Assembly (NCBI GenBank): GCA_017522915.1
Contig: JAFWXX010000005.1
Location: 83,992 to 147,991 of the forward strand
DNA length: 64,000 bases
Origin: Bacteroidaceae bacterium
Lineage (GTDB): Bacteria > Bacteroidota > Bacteroidia > Bacteroidales > Bacteroidaceae
Direction of reading: 5' to 3'
The number at the start of each line of letters is the position of its first letter. The first letter of the stretch is position 1. The notes under the pieces were generated by a model. It was not told the origin of the DNA. It saw only the letters and a program-made list of their open reading frames with translations, and made no database searches. This document shows positions 50,414 to 62,962 of the stretch, in pieces. The position numbers and the translations under genes are program-made.

Positions 50414-51961
50414 ATGGGAACTCTTGTAATATATCCTATCGTAGCAGCTGTTTTCTTCCTTATGATAGCCCGATACGACATCCACATGTTCCAGCTCAGT
50501 TCCTACCGTTACAGCCGCTATTTCCGTTGGCTTGTTCCGGGGAACATCGTTTCAAGAAACAGAATCTTAGCACTTCTGATGCTTCTGCCGGCAATCTTCC
50601 CCAACTATTGGGGAGTAGGTTTTGCTACCGGAATCACAGGAGGCGCATGGGCCGCAGCCTTGAACGAAAAGTTCAAGACACCGTTGGTATATACAATGAG
50701 AGTAAAGCGGCTGCTTGCGACAAACATACTGCTCTTCGTTGCAATAGCCGCATTGGCAATTCTCTTTGCCGGCAAATGGGCAATTGCAATCATCGGTGCA
50801 GAACTGCTCTTCTCGAACATGCTCATGCTGCTTGCCAACATGCTCAACACTCCTATCGAGAAGGCAATCAACCGGCACTACTACAACGATGCTAAACGAA
50901 TCATCGAATCGCACAAGGGGCTCATCATCATAGGCGTAACAGGCAGTTTCGGAAAGACAAGCACAAAGAACTACCTTGCAAGCGTGCTTGCCGAGAAATA
51001 CAATGTTCTTGTAACCCCCGGTAACTTCAACACCCTGCTTGGAGTGGTACGCACAATCCGTGAGCAGCTCCGCCCCTATCATCAGGTATTCATTGTGGAG
51101 ATGGGAGCAAAACAGAAGAACGACATCAAGGAGATATGCGACCTGGTACACCCTGCTATCGGTATTGTAACCGCTGTAGGAGAGATGCATCTTGAAACAT
51201 TCAAAAGCATTGAGAACATACAGGACACCAAGTTCGAGCTCATAAACTCCCTGCCGGCCGACGGATTGGGAGTAATAAACAACGACTCGGAGTACATAAG
51301 AAACTATAAAGGGGTTGCAAGCCGATGCCGTATCATCAGATATGCAGTGGAGAACGAAGGCGAATACAAGGCATCGGATGTAAATTACGGAGCAAGTGGA
51401 GTATCTTTTACTCTCAACGGAGGCCAGAAGTACACTACCCGCCTGCTTGGTACCGGCAATCTGCTCAACATACTTGCATCGATAGCCGTAGCCGACCGCC
51501 TTGGCGTGTCGCCGAACAAGCAGCACAACGCAATAGCCCGCCTGCAACCCGTAGAGCACCGTCTCTCCATGAAGGTTGCCAACGGCATAACCGTTCTTGA
51601 CGATGCATACAACTCCAACCCTCAGGGTGCCAGAATGGGTCTTGAAGTCCTCAAGAACTTCAAGACCGGCGAAGGTAACAAGCGTATTGTAATCACTCCG
51701 GGATTCGTTGAGATGGGAAGCCGTCAGGCCGAGGCAAACAAAGAGCTTGGACGCATTATCGCAACAAGCTGCGACTATGCAATAGTAGTCAATGTCACTA
51801 ACCGCGATGCCATAAGAAGCGGTATCATTGAAGGAGGTCTTGCCGAAGAGAAATATTTCCTTGCCGACTCGCTGAACCATGCGCATGAACAGCTGGCACG
51901 GATAATACGACCGGGCGACGTCGTACTTTATGAAAACGACTTACCAGATAATTTCAAATAA
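50414..51961 (+). CDS. Membrane-anchored Mur ligase (MurF-like)
   Basis: 515 residues. The N-terminal 140 or so residues form about four membrane helices (LVIYPIVAAVFFLMIARY, ILALLMLLPAIFPNYWGVGF, LLATNILLFVAIAALAILFAG, WAIAIIGAELLFSNMLMLLANM) in place of MurF's usual UDP-binding domain. A Mur ligase core follows: P-loop GVTGSFGKTSTKNYLAS (about 174-190), TPGNFNTLLGVVRTIRE, FIVEMGAKQKNDIKEICDLVHP, and the C-terminal domain with LDDAYNSNPQGARMGLEVL. It should join D-Ala-D-Ala or a similar dipeptide to an acceptor at the membrane. It is an atypical MurF and very likely not the only one in the genome. The ddl-type gene follows 185 bp later. Confidence 0.85.
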   Translation: MGTLVIYPIVAAVFFLMIARYDIHMFQLSSYRYSRYFRWLVPGNIVSRNRILALLMLLPAIFPNYWGVGFATGITGGAWAAALNEKFKTPLVYTMRVKRLLATNILLFVAIAALAILFAGKWAIAIIGAELLFSNMLMLLANMLNTPIEKAINRHYYNDAKRIIESHKGLIIIGVTGSFGKTSTKNYLASVLAEKYNVLVTPGNFNTLLGVVRTIREQLRPYHQVFIVEMGAKQKNDIKEICDLVHPAIGIVTAVGEMHLETFKSIENIQDTKFELINSLPADGLGVINNDSEYIRNYKGVASRCRIIRYAVENEGEYKASDVNYGASGVSFTLNGGQKYTTRLLGTGNLLNILASIAVADRLGVSPNKQHNAIARLQPVEHRLSMKVANGITVLDDAYNSNPQGARMGLEVLKNFKTGEGNKRIVITPGFVEMGSRQAEANKELGRIIATSCDYAIVVNVTNRDAIRSGIIEGGLAEEKYFLADSLNHAHEQLARIIRPGDVVLYENDLPDNFK

Positions 51962-51978
51962 ATTGTCATGTAAGTTAT
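51950..51978. repeat. 29-bp repeat, copy 1, overlapping the MurF-like stop
   Basis: Matches 52069-52097 at 27 of 29 bases, 119 bp apart. It includes the last codons and stop of the MurF-like gene, as if part of the gene end had been duplicated. Confidence 0.75.
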
Positions 51979-52068
51979 AGACGAGCTTTGCAGCGATTGG
52001 TCACACGCAGCACCGATAAAATTGATGCCGTGTGGACAGCGAAAGCAAAGCGAGTCAATGATTAAAAC

Positions 52069-52097
52069 AATTTCAAATAAATTGTCAGGCAAGTTAT
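52069..52097. repeat. 29-bp repeat, copy 2, upstream of ddl
   Basis: Second copy of the repeat at 51950-51978. Both copies lie in the 185-bp spacer between the MurF-like gene and ddl, or at its edge. Confidence 0.75.
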
Positions 52098-52146
52098 TTC
52101 AGCCTAAGCTGCTTTAGAAATTTAAAATATAAAACACCAATATAAA

Positions 52147-53358
52147 ATGAAGACAAACGTAGGCGTTGTTTTTGGCGGACGCTCCGTCGAGAACGAAATT
52201 TCAGTAATCACAGCCAACCAAGCAATGGCTGCAATGGACAAGGAGATGTATGATATAACTCCGATATATATAACCAAAGAGGGAAAATGGTACACGGGTG
52301 AAGCACTCCTGAATGTAGCGAACTACCGCGACACAAAGAAGCTTCTAAGCATGTGCGAAGAGGTTTATATGAAACCGGTCTATGGCGACACGAACCTTTA
52401 CCGCACCAAAAAAGGCCTCTTCCAGAAAGATGTTGTGACAAGACTCGATGTAATGCTGCCGGCTCTTCATGGCACAAACTGCGAGGACGGCACATTCCAG
52501 GGAGTAATGGAGTTCTCCGGCATACCATATACCGGTTGCAATACTCTTGCATCGGCAAACGGCATGGACAAGATTACCATGAAGATGATTCTGAAGGAGT
52601 GCGGCATTCCGGTCATCGATTACTGCTGGTTCAGCGACAAGGAGTGGGCCGAGAAGCAGGAGGAAACAACAGCCAAGGTTGAGGAGAAGCTCGGTTTCCC
52701 GGTTATTGTAAAGCCGGCCAACAGCGGTTCAAGTGTCGGAATACGTGCTGCACACAACCGTGAGGAGTTCATCGATGCTGTCGAGTATGCAATCTCGTTC
52801 ACAAGCCGTGTCATTGTAGAGAAATATGTGCAGAAGCTCAAGGAGGTTAACTGCGCAGTTCTTGGCAACTACTACGAGTGCGAGCCTTCGGTATGCGAAG
52901 TGCCGGTAAGAAGCGGCGAGATACTTTCGTACCAGGACAAGTACATGAGCGGAGGAGGAGGCAAGCAGTCTCAAGGCATGCGTTCTACTGTGCGCGAGAT
53001 ACCGGCTAACCTGCCGAAAGAGAGTACGGAATTTATTCAGAAAGCAGCATGCGACACGTTCCGCGCACTCTCATGCGACGGTGTCGCACGTATTGACTTC
53101 ATTATCGACGAGGCTACAGACGAGATTTTTGTCAATGAGATAAACACTATCCCCGGTTCATTGTCTTTCTACCTTTGGGAGTATAGCGGAATAAGCTTCA
53201 CAGCTCTTGTTGACAGATTAATAGAGATTGCGTTCCGCCGCAAGCAGGATGCCGGTTTCAAGGCAGTAAACTACGGCGAGAACATATTCGCGGCAAAGAG
53301 TGCCGGAGGTGCGAAGACCGGAGGAAAGTTCGGCAGCAAGACGGGCGGAAAATTCTGA
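52147..53358 (+). CDS. ddl: D-alanine--D-alanine ligase (Van-like subclass)
   Basis: 403-residue ATP-grasp ligase. Family motifs are VVFGGRSVENEISVITANQA, VMLPALHGTNCEDGTFQGVMEFSGIPYTGCN, PVIVKPANSGSSVGI, EVNCAVLGNYYECEPSVCEVPV, GVARIDFIIDEATDEIFVNEINTIPGSLSFYLWEYSG. The EVNCAVLGN and NEINTIPGSLSFYLWE segments resemble VanG-type and Gram-positive Ddl more than E. coli DdlB. The enzyme would make D-Ala-D-Ala, or another D-Ala-D-X dipeptide, for the MurF-like neighbour. The C-terminus has an unusual Gly/Lys tail with GGAKTGGKFGSKTGGKF. Substrate specificity cannot be read from sequence. Confidence 0.9.
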   Translation: MKTNVGVVFGGRSVENEISVITANQAMAAMDKEMYDITPIYITKEGKWYTGEALLNVANYRDTKKLLSMCEEVYMKPVYGDTNLYRTKKGLFQKDVVTRLDVMLPALHGTNCEDGTFQGVMEFSGIPYTGCNTLASANGMDKITMKMILKECGIPVIDYCWFSDKEWAEKQEETTAKVEEKLGFPVIVKPANSGSSVGIRAAHNREEFIDAVEYAISFTSRVIVEKYVQKLKEVNCAVLGNYYECEPSVCEVPVRSGEILSYQDKYMSGGGGKQSQGMRSTVREIPANLPKESTEFIQKAACDTFRALSCDGVARIDFIIDEATDEIFVNEINTIPGSLSFYLWEYSGISFTALVDRLIEIAFRRKQDAGFKAVNYGENIFAAKSAGGAKTGGKFGSKTGGKF

Positions 53359-53372
53359 TACACGAACAATTG

Positions 53373-53411
53373 AAGAACGGTACGCTTGAACACAGGATGC
53401 GTACCGTTCTT
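53373..53411 (+). terminator. Terminator after ddl
   Basis: 13-bp perfect stem (53373-53385 with 53399-53411), 13-nt loop and T-run. It ends 17 bp before the next ATG at 53428 and excludes the earlier in-frame start codon at 53386. Confidence 0.88.
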
Positions 53412-53427
53412 TTTACATATACGAACC

Positions 53428-54369
53428 ATGAGAAGATACATCTTTGCACTTTTGACGTTAATAATCCCGGCAGCCCTGCATGCAGCCGAAGAGCATATCA
53501 CTCTGAAAACTGCGACCGGAGAGATCAAAGGCAGGATAATTATGCCGCAGAACGATGCTCCATGCCCCATTGTACTTATAATTGCCGGAAGCGGACCTAC
53601 CGACATGAACGGGAACACTATCGGTACCGAGCTGAAAAACAACTCCCTTAGGATGCTTGCCGAAGGGCTTGCTGCAAAAGGTATAGCCAGTGTAAGATAC
53701 GATAAGAGAGGCATAGGAGAAAGCACTCAGGTCGGTTTCAAGGAGGAGGAACTGCGTTTCGAACACTACATAGAAGATGCCATTTCATGGGCTGCAATGC
53801 TCAGAAGCGACAAGAGGTTCAGCAAGATTGTGATTGCCGGGCATAGCGAAGGGTCGCTTATAGGAATGGTTGCAACAGCAAGAAGCAAGGATGTCGATGC
53901 GTTCATTTCCATTGCAGGTGCAGGACGACCCGCATACGAGATAATCGAAGAACAGCTCATGCGACAGCCTGAACAGATACAGCGCGAGGCCTCCTCGATA
54001 AACAAGGAGCTTCGCGAAGGCCGGCAGGTTGAGGAAGTACCGGCCTACCTTGCAGCACTATACCGCAAGAGTGTACAGCCGTACCTCATATCATGGTTCC
54101 GCTACAGCCCCACCGAAGAGATAAAGAAAATAAAAGTTCCTGTACTCATTGCTCAAGGCGACAAGGATATACAGGTTCCGGTTGCCGACGCCGAGAAACT
54201 TTATGCAGCAAGGCTTTTCTCTTCGTTCCTGATTGTAGAAAACATGAACCACGTGCTCAAACATTGTGAAAGCACGGACATGCTCATCCAAATGACAACA
54301 TACCGGGCCCCGGAACTTCCGATAAAGAGTGAACTTATTGATAGCATAGCAAGATTCATAAAGCAGTGA
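53428..54369 (+). CDS. Secreted alpha/beta hydrolase (serine aminopeptidase S33-like)
   Basis: 313 residues with a signal peptide (MRRYIFALLTLIIPAALHAAE). The oxyanion loop is VLIIAGSGPTDMNGNT, followed by YDKRGIGES, the nucleophile elbow AGHSEGSLIG, the likely acid in VLIAQGDKDIQVPVADAEKLY, and His in NHVLKHCES. It is a periplasmic or exported alpha/beta hydrolase of the dienelactone/S33 type; many Bacteroidales have such esterases. Starts at 53428 because the ddl terminator precedes it. No operon partner is clear, though the YejM-like gene follows 89 bp later with its own -7 box. Confidence 0.85.
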   Translation: MRRYIFALLTLIIPAALHAAEEHITLKTATGEIKGRIIMPQNDAPCPIVLIIAGSGPTDMNGNTIGTELKNNSLRMLAEGLAAKGIASVRYDKRGIGESTQVGFKEEELRFEHYIEDAISWAAMLRSDKRFSKIVIAGHSEGSLIGMVATARSKDVDAFISIAGAGRPAYEIIEEQLMRQPEQIQREASSINKELREGRQVEEVPAYLAALYRKSVQPYLISWFRYSPTEEIKKIKVPVLIAQGDKDIQVPVADAEKLYAARLFSSFLIVENMNHVLKHCESTDMLIQMTTYRAPELPIKSELIDSIARFIKQ

Positions 54370-54429
54370 CATACAGAATCGGGAAAGAATATAACATACT
54401 CCAAAAAGAAAATCTTTTCAATTATTTAT

Positions 54430-54437
54430 TACCTTTG
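54430..54437 (+). promoter_or_regulatory. -7 box of the yejM-like/umuDC unit
   Basis: TACCTTTG matches TAnnTTTG, 22 bp before the ATG at 54459. No -33 box is evident. Confidence 0.5.
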
Positions 54438-54458
54438 TACCCATAAAATGAAAAAAAC

Positions 54459-56306
54459 ATGGGCAAAAAAGGCAAATTAGAGATTTTCAAGACAGGATTC
54501 CTGTACTACGGTTTTGTAACACTGTCATTGGCAATTGTATTCGTATCATACATTTGGAACACCCCATTGGCCGGCTCAATGGGATTCAGCGGATGGTTAT
54601 ACTTTGTACCGGGCGCGCTGTCGCATGCTGCACTTCTTGCGCTTGTCCCGTTCCTGCTTTCTTTGCCGTTCCTGTTTATAGGCAAACGTAAGGCTCTGTA
54701 TGCCCCTGTATTTATAACACTCTCGGCAATCCTGCTGATATTCTTCGTAGCAAACGGAAAAGTCTATTCGCTTTACCGTTTCCACATCAATGAGTTCGTC
54801 CTGGACATGCTCTTCGGCGGTGCTGCGGGAGACGTATTCCAGTTCGATACCGCATTATATGCAAAAGTGGGAATCGAGATACTGTTGCTTGCGGCTGCAA
54901 TGAGTGCAATATGGTTCCTTTGCCGTTGGATATTCAACAAATTCAACTATGTTGCAGCAAAGCCTATAATAACAGTGCTGTTACTTTCACTGCTCTTCTC
55001 GCATCTGTTCCATGCCTATTCGGCCGCAGCCAAGATTCCGGGAGTAATACGCAGCGCATTGGCAATACCGTACAACGCACCGTTGACAGCAAACAGACTG
55101 ATGCTTAAGATGGGTGTAATCTCAAAACAGGACATGACATTGAACATGGGCGGAGGCGAAAATTCAGGACTCTGCTATCCTTTGTCACCAATTGAAGCCC
55201 AGCCCGATTCCATTCAAAAGAACATAGTACTCATAGCCATTGATTCATGGAACAAGAATGCATGGAACGGAGAAGTCTCACCGAATATATGGAAGTTTTC
55301 TGAGCGGTGTTCCGAATTCGAAGACCACTTAAGCAGCGGTAACGGCACTACAGGAAGTCTCATAGGAATGTTCTTCAGCCTTCCTGCAAGCTACAAGGAC
55401 GACCTTGACATTTCGGGCACACAGCCTTTGCTGGTGAACCAGCTGATTGCAAACGGATATGATGTCGAGGCTTATGGAAGTGCTTCGCTTGTACATCCGC
55501 CGTTCGGCCGTATGATGTTCTCCAATGTCCCCGACTTGCGTATCGAATCGGAGGGTAACACCGTATATGACAGAGACTGCGACATCACCAATGATTTCAT
55601 CAGCTATATCGACAACAAGGAAGAAGATAAGCCATTCTTCTCATTCCTTTTTTACGACCTCGCACACGGATGCGAGATGCCTGCAGAAAGGAACCATCCG
55701 TTCAAACCGGCATGGGACTACCCCGATTACCTCAAACTGAACAATGATTTGGACCCCACTCCATTCTGGAATCTCTACCGGAACTCGCTTTTCCAAATAG
55801 ACTCACTTGTAGGAAGAGTGCTGACAAAACTGGAGGAGAAAAACCTGCTGGAGAAGACCGTTGTCATCATTACCGGTGACCATGGCCAGGAATTCAATGA
55901 AAACAAGAAGAACTATTGGGGGCATGGAAGCAACTTCTCACCGGTACAGATACGTATTCCGTTCATGATTTTCGATGCAGACAAGGCAAAGCAGATATAC
56001 CGGCACCGCACAACACACTACGACGTTGCTCCCACACTGCTCAAAGAGTATCTTGGAGTAAAGAACCCTATTGAGGAGTTGGGAATAGGACATCTTATTA
56101 CAGACAGCTGCAACAGAGACTGGCATTATGTTGGTGACTATGGAAACTATGCATTCGTAATAGACAGCGACATGCGTATCCTTGAGAAGGAACATTCCGG
56201 TTTTGTCGAGGTGTATGACAGCCTTGTCAATCCTATTGACAATTACAAATACGACCACAAGAAGCTCAACGATAAGATTATAGAACTGAACCGTTTCTAC
56301 AAATAG
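54459..56306 (+). CDS. YejM/PbgA-like membrane sulfatase-fold protein (DUF3413)
   Basis: 615 residues. Five N-terminal membrane helices (about 13-195) and a linker are followed by a periplasmic alkaline phosphatase/sulfatase-fold domain (about 250-600). That domain shows NIVLIAIDSWNKNAWNGEVSPNIWKF (metal Asp), the threonine site SSGNGTTGSLIGMFFSL, TVVIITGDHGQEFNENKKNYWGHG and THYDVAPTLL. The layout matches YejM/PbgA, the E. coli essential protein that senses lipopolysaccharide in the inner membrane; its sulfatase fold is not known to act as a sulfatase. A role in envelope lipid balance fits, with an LptD-like and an LpxL-like gene elsewhere in the window. Phosphoethanolamine transferase is the main alternative. 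Confidence 0.82.
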   Translation: MGKKGKLEIFKTGFLYYGFVTLSLAIVFVSYIWNTPLAGSMGFSGWLYFVPGALSHAALLALVPFLLSLPFLFIGKRKALYAPVFITLSAILLIFFVANGKVYSLYRFHINEFVLDMLFGGAAGDVFQFDTALYAKVGIEILLLAAAMSAIWFLCRWIFNKFNYVAAKPIITVLLLSLLFSHLFHAYSAAAKIPGVIRSALAIPYNAPLTANRLMLKMGVISKQDMTLNMGGGENSGLCYPLSPIEAQPDSIQKNIVLIAIDSWNKNAWNGEVSPNIWKFSERCSEFEDHLSSGNGTTGSLIGMFFSLPASYKDDLDISGTQPLLVNQLIANGYDVEAYGSASLVHPPFGRMMFSNVPDLRIESEGNTVYDRDCDITNDFISYIDNKEEDKPFFSFLFYDLAHGCEMPAERNHPFKPAWDYPDYLKLNNDLDPTPFWNLYRNSLFQIDSLVGRVLTKLEEKNLLEKTVVIITGDHGQEFNENKKNYWGHGSNFSPVQIRIPFMIFDADKAKQIYRHRTTHYDVAPTLLKEYLGVKNPIEELGIGHLITDSCNRDWHYVGDYGNYAFVIDSDMRILEKEHSGFVEVYDSLVNPIDNYKYDHKKLNDKIIELNRFYK

Positions 56307-56333
56307 CCGTTTATTAGACAGCAGCCTTGGTAT

Positions 56334-56762
56334 ATGAGCAACAATATCGACATATTCACCCCAGACGACGGAAACAGCATTGAGATTCCATTGTCGGGCG
56401 AACGTGTGGCAGCCGGATTTCCTTCGCCTGCCGAAGAGTTCACGACACAAGGACTCGACCTTAACAGGAAACTTATCAAGAACCCTGCATCGACTTTCTA
56501 TGCAAGGGTAAGCGGCCTATCAATGGTTGACGAAGGAATAAATGACGGTGACCTGCTTGTTATAGACAAGAGCATAGAGCCTTACGACGGCTGCCTGGCC
56601 GTATGTTTCATTGACGGAGAGTTCACACTCAAGAGATTCGAGAAACACGACGGTTACGGATTGCTTGTTCCGGCAAACAAGGAATTCAAGGCAATAAAAG
56701 TCACTGCAGACAACGACTTCTGTATCTGGGGTATAGTAACATACTTGATAAAGAAAGTATGA
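56334..56762 (+). CDS. umuD: UmuD-like error-prone repair protein (S24 peptidase)
   Basis: 142 residues of the LexA/UmuD S24 family without a DNA-binding domain. Self-cleavage occurs between Ala27 and Gly28 in [14 protein letters not shown]. The catalytic pair is Ser63 ([10 protein letters not shown]) and Lys100 (FTLKRF). Cleaved UmuD joins UmuC to form translesion DNA polymerase V. It begins 28 bp after the YejM-like gene. Its stop codon overlaps an ATG (ATGA at 56759-56762) that opens the frame running through a heptanucleotide array into umuC. Confidence 0.92.
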   Translation: MSNNIDIFTPDDGNSIEIPLSGERVAAGFPSPAEEFTTQGLDLNRKLIKNPASTFYARVSGLSMVDEGINDGDLLVIDKSIEPYDGCLAVCFIDGEFTLKRFEKHDGYGLLVPANKEFKAIKVTADNDFCIWGIVTYLIKKV

Positions 56763-56795
56763 CAAAAAGGAACAATCTTTACCTTTCACATTTCA

Positions 56796-56872
56796 CTTTC
56801 ATCTTTCATCTTTCATCTTTCATCTTTCATCTTTCAACTTTCAACTTTCAACTTTCATCTTTCATCTTTCAA
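56796..56872 (+). repeat. Heptanucleotide tandem array, 11 copies, between umuD and umuC
   Basis: Eleven perfect 7-nt units (CTTTCAT or CTTTCAA; order 5 T-form, 3 A-form, 2 T-form, 1 A-form), with degenerate units on the left (56783-56795). It contains no stop codon in any forward frame. At present length the frame from the ATG at 56759 joins umuC in frame; adding or losing copies in numbers not divisible by three would shift it. Confidence 0.93.
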
Positions 56873-56878
56873 CTTCTC

Positions 56879-58138
56879 ATGTTCGGGCTCTGCGACTGCA
56901 ACAATTTCTTCGTATCATGCGAAAGGGTTTTCAACCCGATGCTGGAGGGAATGCCTGTTGTTGTGCTCAGCAACAACGACGGATGCGTCGTGTCGCGCAG
57001 CAACGAGGCAAAGGCACTTGGCATCAAGATGGGGCAGCCTCTGTATCAGATACGCGATTTCATAAAGAAGCATAATGTAAAGGTCTGTTCAAGCAACTAT
57101 AGGCTGTACGGCGACATGTCACAACGTGTCATGGCAACACTAAGGCAGTTCTCTCCGGCCATAGAAATATATTCCATTGACGAGGCATTCCTCCTGCTCG
57201 ACGGCTACCCGACCGGGCAACTAAAGCAGTTCGGCGAGGAGCTGGCAAGGACAGTCAAACGCAACACCGGAATACCGGTCAGCATAGGCATGTCGCACAC
57301 AAAGACCCTGGCTAAGATAGCAAGCAAGCTATGCAAGAGATACCCAAAGCTGAACAATGCATGCCTTATGCTGCGCGATGAGGATATTGCGAAAGTTCTG
57401 GGAAACTTTGCCATAGGAGACGTATGGGGCATAGGACGAAAGCACAACAGGATGCTTGGCGAATGCCGTATCGCCACTGCAGCCGACTTTGCAGCACTAA
57501 GCGAGAAATGGGTGCAGAACCGTATGGGTATAACTGGTGTGCGGACTTGGCTCGAACTGCACGGGAAGCCTTGCATCGAATTCAGCCACGAAGAGGCCGA
57601 CAGGCAATCCATAATGGTATCGCGTTCATTCTCAAAGGAGTTGTACAGCATTCAGGAACTGCATGAGACAATCACGACATTCGCAGGCATAGCTGCCGAA
57701 AAACTACGCAAGCAGAACAGTGTTGCACAGGAGATGCAGGTGTTCATCATCACCAACCGCCACCGTGACGACCAGCCGCAGCACTACGAATGCGGCCTGG
57801 TTCACTTTGAGACTCCGACCGACAGCACATTGGAGATTGTAAAGGCAGCCACAGAGGAGCTGAAGAGGATTTACCGTCGCGGCTACGGATACAAGAAGAG
57901 CGGAGTAAGACTCTCGCACATAACACCGTCCAACGCTGTGCAAGGAGCATTATTCGACACCATCGACCGCCCTAAGCACAAGAAACTTATGGAAGCCATT
58001 GACCGTATAAACAGCGGCATAGGGCATGATAGCGTAAAACTCGTTTCACAAGGAAGCATTACCGGACACACGAACCGCGAACATCTCTCTCCGCAGTACA
58101 CTACAGACTGGGACGATATCATCGTTGTAAAAGTGTGA
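56879..58138 (+). CDS. umuC: UmuC-like DNA polymerase V catalytic subunit
   Basis: Y-family translesion polymerase, 419 residues from the ATG at 56879. Motif I has metal ligands in [43 protein letters not shown] follows, then the catalytic [30 protein letters not shown], and little-finger and C-terminal regions with SFSKELYSI and [15 protein letters not shown]. The 56879 start matches other UmuC proteins (which begin M-F/Y-A/G-L-x-D). An alternative start at 56759, overlapping the umuD stop, would add 40 residues encoded by the heptamer array. SOS control is expected, but I did not find a clear LexA-type site. Confidence 0.93.
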   Translation: MFGLCDCNNFFVSCERVFNPMLEGMPVVVLSNNDGCVVSRSNEAKALGIKMGQPLYQIRDFIKKHNVKVCSSNYRLYGDMSQRVMATLRQFSPAIEIYSIDEAFLLLDGYPTGQLKQFGEELARTVKRNTGIPVSIGMSHTKTLAKIASKLCKRYPKLNNACLMLRDEDIAKVLGNFAIGDVWGIGRKHNRMLGECRIATAADFAALSEKWVQNRMGITGVRTWLELHGKPCIEFSHEEADRQSIMVSRSFSKELYSIQELHETITTFAGIAAEKLRKQNSVAQEMQVFIITNRHRDDQPQHYECGLVHFETPTDSTLEIVKAATEELKRIYRRGYGYKKSGVRLSHITPSNAVQGALFDTIDRPKHKKLMEAIDRINSGIGHDSVKLVSQGSITGHTNREHLSPQYTTDWDDIIVVKV

Positions 58139-58246
58139 GGTCCGTCACTCCGCAAGAAGAGATTATCATTCATGAATATATTTTAAATTTTCCTATTTTT
58201 CACCTATTAAACAGTACCACAAGCCGTGTTTTACAAATAATATGGT

Positions 58247-58254
58247 TATATTTG
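58247..58254 (+). promoter_or_regulatory. -7 box of the GH2 gene
   Basis: TATATTTG matches TAnnTTTG, 38 bp before the ATG at 58292. No good -33 box at the usual distance. Confidence 0.5.
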
Positions 58255-58285
58255 CAATATTGTACATAATTAACCATAAAAATAA

Positions 58286-62317
<4,032 letters not shown>

Positions 62318-62330
62318 CCTGAGTACCATA

Positions 62331-62372
62331 AAACGATGTCTCCTCGCGGCATGCCGCGAGGAGACATCGTTT
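62331..62372. terminator. Bidirectional terminator after the GH2 gene
   Basis: Perfect 42-nt palindrome (21-bp arms meeting between 62351 and 62352) with A/T-rich flanks, between convergent stops at 62317 and 62410. Confidence 0.93.
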
Positions 62373-62409
62373 ATATGAAGCCGACACACCGGTTGTACAC
62401 AACACCTGT

Positions 62410-62958
62410 TCACTCTTGAAGCGACAATCTGCGTTCGGCATCGGAATATGCCCTTGCCGCATTTTCTTGGGATTCCTTGTACTTTTCACGCACCTCGGCC
62501 GGTGGGTCACATGCACGTTCGCCCTCGGAATAGGCCATAGCCGAAAAGCTCGACACAAACTCCTCTATTGCATGCAATTCCTCTACACTCCTGACATCTC
62601 CGTAACACTCGACAGCCTCATTATACAGCATTGTACGCTTTTCTATAAAATGAGAAATATCAGAAACAAACGCCTTCTCCGTAATGCGTATCAAGCTGTC
62701 ACGCATATTGCCTACGGCTATAGCCTCATCGCTCTCAAGCCGGTTGACAAACTCACTCTTCTTGTTTTCGGGCAGCTGGACATACACTCTTGTTGCCGAC
62801 ATCTCGGCAACAAGAAGATTTCCTATGACATTAGGCATACTATCCGCATCGTGAAACGCCTCCACCGCATCGCTGTATATTTCAAGCTGCTCTTCATGCG
62901 GTGTTGTGCAGCCGGCCAACACCAGACATACAGAGATATGAAACAATGTTTTTCTCAT
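62410..62958 (-). CDS. Small lipoprotein, unknown function
   Basis: 182 residues beginning MRKTLFHISVCLVLAGC, a typical signal peptide with lipobox LAGC, so it should be lipid-anchored. The mature part is helical and acidic (QLEIYSDAVEAFHDADSMPNVIGNLLVAEMSATRVYVQL, FVSDISHFIEKRTMLYNEAVECYGDVRSVEELHAIEEF, EVREKYKESQENAARAYSDAERRLSLQE). No family recognised. The ATG at 62958 is used; 62964 is another option. It is convergent to the GH2 gene and begins next to the sialidase-like remnant on the other strand. Confidence 0.72.
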   Translation of the reverse strand: MRKTLFHISVCLVLAGCTTPHEEQLEIYSDAVEAFHDADSMPNVIGNLLVAEMSATRVYVQLPENKKSEFVNRLESDEAIAVGNMRDSLIRITEKAFVSDISHFIEKRTMLYNEAVECYGDVRSVEELHAIEEFVSSFSAMAYSEGERACDPPAEVREKYKESQENAARAYSDAERRLSLQE

Positions 62959-62962
62959 ATAC

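Noticed and set aside
50567..51886. Open frame of about 439 codons on the minus strand opposite the MurF-like gene
   Set aside because: It lies fully opposite a well-supported Mur ligase, is rich in Cys, His, Tyr and Val in an irregular way, has no recognisable domain, and its start follows no promoter. It reflects codon bias of the real gene.
51979..52068. Small gene in the spacer before ddl
   Set aside because: No open frame of useful length; it holds partial inverted repeats and lies between the two 29-bp copies.
56759..56878. Treating the 40 residues before UmuC as a real N-terminal domain
   Set aside because: They are simple repeats of Phe, His, Leu, Ser and Ile translated from the heptamer array, and UmuC proteins start at M-F-G-L-type sequence; the extension is kept only as a possibility in the phase-variation finding.
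56783..56878. CRISPR-like array between umuD and umuC
   Set aside because: Repeats are 7 nt and directly adjacent with no spacers, so this is a simple tandem repeat, not a CRISPR array.
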